From: Clostridium sp. CAG:590 | GTDB taxonomy: Bacteria; Bacillota; Clostridia; Lachnospirales; Lachnospiraceae | Assembly: GCA_000431135.1 (NCBI GenBank) | Contig: HF987874.1 | Location: 1,567-14,041, forward strand | Length of the DNA: 12,475 nt | Reading direction: 5' to 3' | Part shown: positions 7,129 to 12,475 of the stretch, one piece after another | Numbering within the stretch: the first letter of the stretch is position 1 | Layout: each line of letters opens with the position of its first letter | Notes under the pieces: generated by a model | The model's input: the letters and a program-made list of their open reading frames with translations, nothing else | Told to the model about the DNA's origin: nothing | The model's database searches: none | Translations under genes and position numbers: made by a program

Positions 7129-8364
7129 ATGGAGACAATAATTTGTATGATTGCCAATTTGTTTCGGATGTATATTGTTTATCGGTTTGTGGGAATATTT
7201 TTTGCAGAAAAGAAGTCTCCAAAGCTGTTGTTTTTGGTATATGGTGTGTATTATGTAATCAATACGGCATTTTATCTTGGACTTCACTTAGCATGGGTAA
7301 ATATTATTAATGCGTTTGTGGGTGTTGCGGTCATTGTATCGCTCTATACAAGATCTGTTCGAAAGATCATCGGGGTGGCATCAAGTATTTATATTCTGAA
7401 TATGATATGCGATATTATAGCGACGGTTCCATTTCGGGAATATGTAGATGCAGCAGGAACGAGCAACCAGATTTTGTTTGTCTTTTGTGATTTTTTATAT
7501 CTGATATGTGAGTTGGTGGCAGAAAGAATTCTGAAAACCCGTGATGAGGGACAGCATATTCCGTTGGTACTGGTGCCGCTTATTAGTGTTGTCCTGCTGA
7601 TGTATATGATATATAGCGGGCAGGTCATGGGTGTGCCGATCGTTGTTGTGAGTATCGGACTGTTGCTAATCAACTTTTTAGTGATCTATCTGTATAATGA
7701 GTTGTTATTTTCTTTGAAGAAGATACATGAGAATAAACTTCTGAATGAAAAGATAGAGATGTACCATCATCAGATCCAGATCATTTCCCAAAATGAGAAA
7801 AGAGTGTCCGCGCTGCGGCATGACCTGAAGAATCATTTTAGTGAGATACAGATCATGGCGGGGAAAGGAAAATATAGTGAAATACAATCCTATATTGGTA
7901 ATATGCTGCTTTATATTGGTAATTCAGAGGAGATTGTGAAAACGGGTAATGTAGAGATGGATAGTCTGCTGAATTATCTGCTTCAAAAGGCAAGAGAGCA
8001 ATTACATGAGGTAGATGTCAAAGTAAATGTTCCGGAGGATATCATGAATCTGTTTGATATCAATGTGGTTGTGGGTAATCTGCTTGATAATGCGATTGAG
8101 GCAGCAGGTGCAACGGATGAGAAGGTATTGAAGGGATTTATTACATTAGAACAGGGGATTTTTAAGCTGCAGTTTACGAACAGCTATAAGAAGGAGAGAC
8201 AGCAGCAGGGGGACAAGCAGCCTATAGGGAAGAAGAAACGGCATCATTCCGGTATCGGATTAAAAAATGTGCAGGAGATTGTAGATAAATATAATGGCAT
8301 AATGGAGATTACGGAAGGAAAGTATTTTGATATAAGAGTGTTGTTATATGTGTCAAAAGATTGA
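7129..8364 (+). CDS. GHKL sensor histidine kinase, AgrC type
   Basis: A 411-residue kinase. The first 205 or so residues are hydrophobic with about six membrane segments, as in peptide-sensing AgrC/ComD-like kinases, followed by a helical linker. The phospho-acceptor is H231 in LRHDLKNHF. The ATPase domain keeps the N box (N317 and N321 in GNLLDNAIEAA) and a glycine box G375-x-G377 (SGIGLKNVQEIVDKYNG). It lacks a clear DxGxG box, which is normal in this subfamily. The ATG abuts the stop of the regulator gene, with GGAG at 7117-7120, so the two are a cognate pair. No AgrD-like peptide or AgrB gene is present, so the signal is not evident; the extracytoplasmic products of the upstream genes may supply or modulate it. 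Confidence 0.92.
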   Translation: METIICMIANLFRMYIVYRFVGIFFAEKKSPKLLFLVYGVYYVINTAFYLGLHLAWVNIINAFVGVAVIVSLYTRSVRKIIGVASSIYILNMICDIIATVPFREYVDAAGTSNQILFVFCDFLYLICELVAERILKTRDEGQHIPLVLVPLISVVLLMYMIYSGQVMGVPIVVVSIGLLLINFLVIYLYNELLFSLKKIHENKLLNEKIEMYHHQIQIISQNEKRVSALRHDLKNHFSEIQIMAGKGKYSEIQSYIGNMLLYIGNSEEIVKTGNVEMDSLLNYLLQKAREQLHEVDVKVNVPEDIMNLFDINVVVGNLLDNAIEAAGATDEKVLKGFITLEQGIFKLQFTNSYKKERQQQGDKQPIGKKKRHHSGIGLKNVQEIVDKYNGIMEITEGKYFDIRVLLYVSKD

Positions 8365-8520
8365 CGAGGAAAGAGTTATTGATAAAAAGTAGTATTCACG
8401 GTATGATGTCCGTAAAATCGGAAATGATAGGCGATAGGAATTAGACTGTAAGGGGTTGGATTTGCTCAATATGGGGAATTTTGTGATATATAAAATTCAA
8501 GGAAGGGGAGTAGTGTACAG

Positions 8521-9450
8521 ATGGAAAATGAAATTGTATTATTTACAGATGGAGATGTTAATGTTGAAGTACAGATAAGCCCGGAACAAGAAACAGTTTG
8601 GGTGACACAAAAACAAATGGAAACTTTATTTGAAGTAAAACATGCTACAATAAGTGAACATATTACTAATATTTTGTCTTCTGGAGAATTGGATGGGACT
8701 TCTGTCGGTATTTCCGACAAAAGTACAGGAGGCAGAAAACCTAAAATATATAATTTGGATATGATTCTTTCTGTGGGGTATCGTGTGAATTAAAAACGTG
8801 GTATTGCGTTTAGAAGATGGGCAAATAAGGTCTTGAAACAGTATATTATTCAAGGATATGCAATTAATGAAAAACGTTTGGCTGCTTTACAGAAAACGGT
8901 TGATATTCAGACGAAAATGTTAGCGTGTACATTGGATGTTGAAGAAGCAGATGTGTTGAGAGCCGTAACTTTATACACAGAGGCCTTAATGTTGCTTGAT
9001 CAATACGATCATCAATCGTTGGAAAAGTCAGAAGGCAATCAGCCGATATACAGGATAACCTATGCGGATTGTCGGAGTATGGTTGATGCGATGGAAGATT
9101 CGTTTCATTCTGATGTGTTTGGGGTTGAAAAAGAAAAAGGAAAGGTTGAAGGAATCCTTGCTGCCGTCTATCAAAGCGTCTTTGGTGGAGATGTCTATCC
9201 GTCATTAGAAGAAAAGGCGGCTAATCTGTTATATTTTATGATAAAGGATCATCCGTATGCGGATGGTTGTAAGAGAATTGCAGCATCGCTGTTTCTGGAA
9301 TTTTTGGATAGAAATGATTTTCTATATAAAGATAGTGAAAAAAGAATTAGTGATGGAGCACTAGTGGCAATTACATTGATGATTGCGGAATCGGATCCGG
9401 AAGAGAAAGAGATCATGGTTAAGTTGGTTATGAATTTACTAACATTATAG
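8521..9450 (+). pseudogene. RhuM-Fic family protein interrupted by an in-frame stop
   Basis: The ATG at 8521 has a GGAAGGGGAG site at 8501-8510. Residues 1-90 match the RhuM N-terminal region (ETVWVTQKQMETLFEV, HATISEHITNIL, YNLDMILSVGYRVN), then a TAA at 8791-8793 replaces codon 91. The same frame continues without a further stop to 9450 with the expected next segment (KRGIAFRRWANKVLKQYIIQ) and a C-terminal Fic/Doc-like domain, whose core HPYADGCKR lies at residues 244-252. In related proteins the broken position is usually Ser in YRVNSKRG, so one base change (TCA to TAA) explains the lesion. Intact length would be 309 residues. RhuM-Fic genes are common accessory genes near mobile or defence loci; their function is poorly known. 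The Fic motif has Cys where the classical HxFxDGNxR has Asn. No start codon with a good ribosome binding site lies after the stop. Confidence 0.85.
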
Positions 9451-9548
9451 AAATATTATATATGAGCCAGATGGAACTGATCGATTGAGTGGAGGTACGG
9501 GCGTATTTGATAAGATGGCTTTAATAAATTGGTCTAGCACTCTTTCTA

Positions 9549-9577
9549 TTTACAAAATTCTGTATTCAAGGTACAAT
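9549..9577 (+). promoter_or_regulatory. Sigma-A-type promoter for topB
   Basis: TTTACA at 9549-9554 and TACAAT at 9572-9577 are separated by exactly 17 bp, each one base from consensus. Transcription should start near 9584. That leaves only about 11 nt before the GTG at 9595 but a normal leader of about 41 nt before the TTG at 9625, which favours the later start. Confidence 0.6.
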
Positions 9578-9624
9578 AAAAATAGTGTGCATATGTGGAA
9601 TATAGAAAAGGTAAGGTAAGTTAT

Positions 9625-11634
9625 TTGAAGAATTTATACATAGCAGAGAAGCCAAGTGTGGCGAGAGAATTTGCCAAGGCACTGAAGATAAATGGCGGCA
9701 GTAAGAATGGCTACATTGAGTCAGAGACTTCAGTTGTGACCTGGTGTGTGGGACATCTGGTAACGATGAGTTATCCGGAGGTCTATGACCCTGCACTGAA
9801 GAAATGGAGTGTGGAGACATTGCCGTTCCTGCCGGAAGAATTCAAGTATGAAGTCATTGATGGGGTGGCGAAACAGTTTGATATCGTGAAGGGACTTCTG
9901 AACCGGGAGGATGTTGGCTGTATCTATATCTGTACGGATTCCGGACGGGAAGGAGAGTATATTTACCGGTTAGTCGATCAGATGGCACAGGTGCCGGATA
10001 CAAAGCAGAAGAAACGGGTCTGGATCGATTCCCAGACCGAGGAAGAGATCCTTCGGGGAATCCGGGAAGCGAAGGATATGCATGAGTATGATAATCTGTC
10101 CGATTCCGCATATCTCCGGGCGAAAGAGGATTATCTGATGGGAATTAATTTCTCGCGTATCCTGACTCTCAAATACAGTTATCCGGTGAAGACATATCTG
10201 AATAAAGATCGTTGCGTGATCTCTGTGGGGCGTGTGATGACATGTGTGCTTGGAATGATCGTTCGGAGAGAGCGTGAGATTCGGCAGTTTGTAAAGACAC
10301 CATTTTACCGGATAATCGGTAATATGGCATTAGCAGATGGAACCTTTGAGGCAGAGTGGAAAGCAGTCGAGGGCAGCAGATATTATAATTCACCACTGCT
10401 TTATAAGGAGAACGGATTTAAGGAAGAGAAGGATGCCAAGGCACTGATTGAGCAGTTAAGTGCGGATATGCATGTCGCAATTGATAAAGTAGAAAAGAAG
10501 AAAGAGAATAAGAATGCTCCGTTACTGTATAACCTTGCGGAGTTGCAAAATGACTGTTCCAGACTATTCAAGATCAGCCCGGATCAGACCTTGCAGGTTG
10601 TACAGGAACTTTACGAGAAGAAGATGGTCACTTATCCAAGAACAGATGCAAGAGTGTTATCAACAGCGGTCAGTAAGGAGATATATAAGAATATCTCAGG
10701 ACTTCGTAATATTCCGGCAATGAAGGAATTCGCACAGCATATATTAGATAGTGGCAGCTATAAGGGAATTGCCAAGACAAGATATGTCAACGATAAGCAG
10801 ATCACAGACCATTATGCAATCATTCCGACTGGTCAGGGACTCAATGCCTTTGGCAGTCTGCATGATACAGCGAAGAAGGTCTACGAGGTGATTGTGCGAA
10901 GATTCTTAAGTATATTCTATCCACCGGCTGTATATCAGAAGTTAGGTCTTACGCTGGATCGTGGAGGTGAGAAGCTATTTGCGAATTTCAAAGTATTGGT
11001 AGATCCGGGATATCTGCCAATTACGAATTATTCCTTTGGCAAGCAGAAAGACAAAGAGGATGAAGAAGGCAAGTATTCCAAAGGGATGGTAGAGGCAGCT
11101 ATGCAGCTTAAGAAAGGAATGCAGTTATCCGTGAATGGCTTTGATATCAAAGAAGGAGAGACTTCTCCACCGAAGCGGTACAGTTCCGGTACTTTGATCC
11201 TTGCAATGGAGAATGCGGGACAGTTGATCGAGGATGAGGAGCTGCGGGCACATATCAAAGGAAGTGGAATTGGAACATCAGCAACGAGGGCAGAGATCAT
11301 CAAGAAGTTAGTCAATAACAAATATTTAGATCTGAATAAGAAGACGCAGATCATTACACCAACACTAATGGGAGAAATGATCCATGATGTGGTAGCATTT
11401 TCCATTAATTCGCTATTGAATCCGGAATTGACAGCAAGCTGGGAGAAAGGTCTTTCCTATGTGGCAGAAGGATCGATTACAAAAGAAGAGTATATGGAGA
11501 AATTAGAGAAATTCATCCGGCAGCGGACGGATGCGGTAAAGGGATTGAACAACCAGTATCAGTTGCGGGCGTATTTTGATTATGCTGCACAGTTTTATAA
11601 GAAGACGGCGGTTAAGAAGACAAAAAAGTCATAG
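9625..11634 (+). CDS. topB: DNA topoisomerase III (type IA)
   Basis: A 669-residue type IA topoisomerase, which relaxes and decatenates DNA by cutting one strand through a tyrosine link. The Toprim domain begins at the N-terminus (NLYIAEKPSVARE, catalytic Glu at residue 8) and includes the metal-binding DSGREGE at 105-111. The active-site tyrosine is Y337 in VTYPRTDARVLST. ADYHAIIPT-like (TDHYAIIPTGQ) and GIGTSATRAEII motifs follow, as expected. The C-terminus is a short lysine-rich tail without zinc fingers, and the length is close to E. coli TopB (653). I chose TTG at 9625 because AAGGTAAGG (9608-9616) precedes it at good spacing and family members begin right at this motif; an in-frame GTG at 9595 has no ribosome binding site. 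TopB occurs both as a core gene and on integrative elements; no other element genes are visible here. Confidence 0.93.
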   Translation: MKNLYIAEKPSVAREFAKALKINGGSKNGYIESETSVVTWCVGHLVTMSYPEVYDPALKKWSVETLPFLPEEFKYEVIDGVAKQFDIVKGLLNREDVGCIYICTDSGREGEYIYRLVDQMAQVPDTKQKKRVWIDSQTEEEILRGIREAKDMHEYDNLSDSAYLRAKEDYLMGINFSRILTLKYSYPVKTYLNKDRCVISVGRVMTCVLGMIVRREREIRQFVKTPFYRIIGNMALADGTFEAEWKAVEGSRYYNSPLLYKENGFKEEKDAKALIEQLSADMHVAIDKVEKKKENKNAPLLYNLAELQNDCSRLFKISPDQTLQVVQELYEKKMVTYPRTDARVLSTAVSKEIYKNISGLRNIPAMKEFAQHILDSGSYKGIAKTRYVNDKQITDHYAIIPTGQGLNAFGSLHDTAKKVYEVIVRRFLSIFYPPAVYQKLGLTLDRGGEKLFANFKVLVDPGYLPITNYSFGKQKDKEDEEGKYSKGMVEAAMQLKKGMQLSVNGFDIKEGETSPPKRYSSGTLILAMENAGQLIEDEELRAHIKGSGIGTSATRAEIIKKLVNNKYLDLNKKTQIITPTLMGEMIHDVVAFSINSLLNPELTASWEKGLSYVAEGSITKEEYMEKLEKFIRQRTDAVKGLNNQYQLRAYFDYAAQFYKKTAVKKTKKS

Positions 11635-11779
11635 AAGCAAGGTAGTTGAAATATGGCTGCCGCAATCCCATTGGATTCAGACGGTATGGAGTTCGCAATA
11701 ACCGGCAGGGTGAAGATGGTTTTATCTGGTAGCAATTTATTGGAAAAAATAAAGATTATCTTAGAAGGGAGATAACGAC

Positions 11780-12469
11780 ATGAGTGAAAAACAGGTTACG
11801 ATTCAGGAAATGTATAGTTTAGAGGAGACTTTGGCAAAGCCATTATTAGAGGGATTGACTTATCCATGGGAAGCACTTCCTAAGATTGGGGACTTTATTA
11901 TAGAATTAGGTAAATCCTTACCAAAAGACATTTATGAAGAGAGGGATAACAATGTATGGATTGCGAAGTCTGCAAAGATCTATCCGAATAATTATATTGC
12001 CGGTCCTTGTATTATCGGGGAACGTACAGAAGTCAGACCGGGAGCATTTATTCGTGGCAATGCGTTAGTTGGTAACGATTGTGTGGTTGGCAACTCAACA
12101 GAACTTAAGAACGTGATCTTATTTAATCATGTGCAGGTTCCACATTATAACTATGTGGGAGATTCTGTATTAGGATTCTATTCACATATGGGAGCAGGTT
12201 CGATTACATCCAATGTCAAAGCAGATAAGACGCTTGTCCATGTGAAGGGAGCAGATTTTGATATTGATACGAAACTTAAGAAGTTTGGTGCAATGCTTGG
12301 AGATCATGTTGAGATAGGATGTAATTCCGTATTGAATCCGGGATCTGTGATCTGTCCGGATTCGAATGTATATCCGGTCAGCATGGTAAGAGGCGTTGTT
12401 CCGGCACATTCCATTTATAAGGATAAAGAACACATTGTGAAAAAGAACAATCACCCTTGCACAGCGTGA
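11780..12469 (+). CDS. Standalone GlmU-like left-handed beta-helix acyltransferase
   Basis: A 229-residue protein with an N-terminal helical region (1-55) and a left-handed beta-helix of hexapeptide repeats from about residue 58 (VWIAKSAKIYPNNYIAGPC, VVGNSTELKN, IGCNSVLNPGSVI). It looks like the acetyltransferase half of GlmU, and counterparts of key E. coli GlmU residues are present: R86 in VRPGA (R333), K110 in ELKN (K351), H122 and Y125 in PHYNY (H363, Y366) and N145 in GAGSITSN (N386). The nucleotidyltransferase half is absent. Such proteins are often labelled UDP-N-acetylglucosamine pyrophosphorylase, although that activity belongs to the missing domain. A sugar-phosphate or sugar-nucleotide acyltransferase is likely; the substrate is not known. 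AAGGGAG at 11766-11771 or so precedes the ATG. The gene is complete, with TGA at 12467-12469. Confidence 0.8.
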   Translation: MSEKQVTIQEMYSLEETLAKPLLEGLTYPWEALPKIGDFIIELGKSLPKDIYEERDNNVWIAKSAKIYPNNYIAGPCIIGERTEVRPGAFIRGNALVGNDCVVGNSTELKNVILFNHVQVPHYNYVGDSVLGFYSHMGAGSITSNVKADKTLVHVKGADFDIDTKLKKFGAMLGDHVEIGCNSVLNPGSVICPDSNVYPVSMVRGVVPAHSIYKDKEHIVKKNNHPCTA

Positions 12470-12475
12470 GGGACG

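Noticed and set aside
8398..8414. Small inverted repeat (ACGG...CCGT) after the kinase gene as a terminator.
   Set aside because: The stem is only four base pairs, with no T-run after it.
8462..8494. TTGCTC with TATAAA as a promoter for the RhuM-Fic gene.
   Set aside because: The spacing is about 19-21 bp and the -35 is poor, so it is not supported well enough to list.
9444..9618. An open frame of about 58 codons between the RhuM-Fic gene and topB, possibly a gene remnant.
   Set aside because: It has no start with a ribosome binding site, no recognisable domain, and it overlaps the topB promoter.
11655..11707. CTGCCG...CGGCAG inverted repeat after topB as a terminator.
   Set aside because: The six-base arms are about 40 bases apart and no T-run follows directly.

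Overview
The window looks like chromosome from a low-GC Firmicute, most likely a gut Lachnospiraceae relative (Roseburia/Eubacterium/Butyrivibrio type). This rests on the AT-rich codon use, strong AGGAGG-type ribosome binding sites, a lipobox lipoprotein, an AgrC/AgrA-style two-component pair and the family membership of every gene. It is an inference; no rRNA or species marker is present. All genes are on the + strand.

Layout. (1) 1-246: 3' end of an unrecognised gene, closed by a strong hairpin terminator that includes its stop codon. (2) 247-417: control region with a perfect 15-bp direct repeat at a 21-bp period, then a weak -35 and an extended -10. (3) 418-8364: a tight seven-gene run: lipoprotein solute-binding protein with an extra N-terminal beta-rich domain, two MalF/MalG-type permeases, a MacA/HlyD-type membrane fusion protein (frameshifted here), a two-TM protein with a MacB-like extracytoplasmic domain, a LytTR response regulator and a GHKL histidine kinase. 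(4) 8521-9450: a RhuM-Fic gene broken by an in-frame stop. (5) 9625-11634: DNA topoisomerase III (topB), with a good sigma-A-type promoter. (6) 11780-12469: a standalone left-handed beta-helix protein that keeps GlmU-type acetyltransferase residues.

How the genes fit together. The seven-gene run mixes parts of a sugar-type ABC importer (binding protein and two permeases, no ATPase) with parts of a MacAB-type exporter (adaptor and periplasmic core domain, no ATPase and no FtsX membrane core), and ends in a quorum-sensing-style two-component system. No gene in the window supplies ATP hydrolysis for transport. The repeat upstream has the geometry of a LytTR-regulator site, so the last two genes may control the whole run. 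This locus is the best candidate for an undescribed system here: perhaps a surface sensing module built from transporter parts, or an importer powered by a shared MsmX/MsmK-type ATPase.

Two genes carry lesions: a 20-bp imperfect tandem duplication shifts the frame of the fusion protein, and a single stop codon interrupts the RhuM-Fic gene. Gaps 8365-8520 and 11635-11779 hold only ribosome binding sites next to the following genes; I saw no convincing terminator, RNA gene or CRISPR in them. No gene-free stretch exceeds 300 bases.
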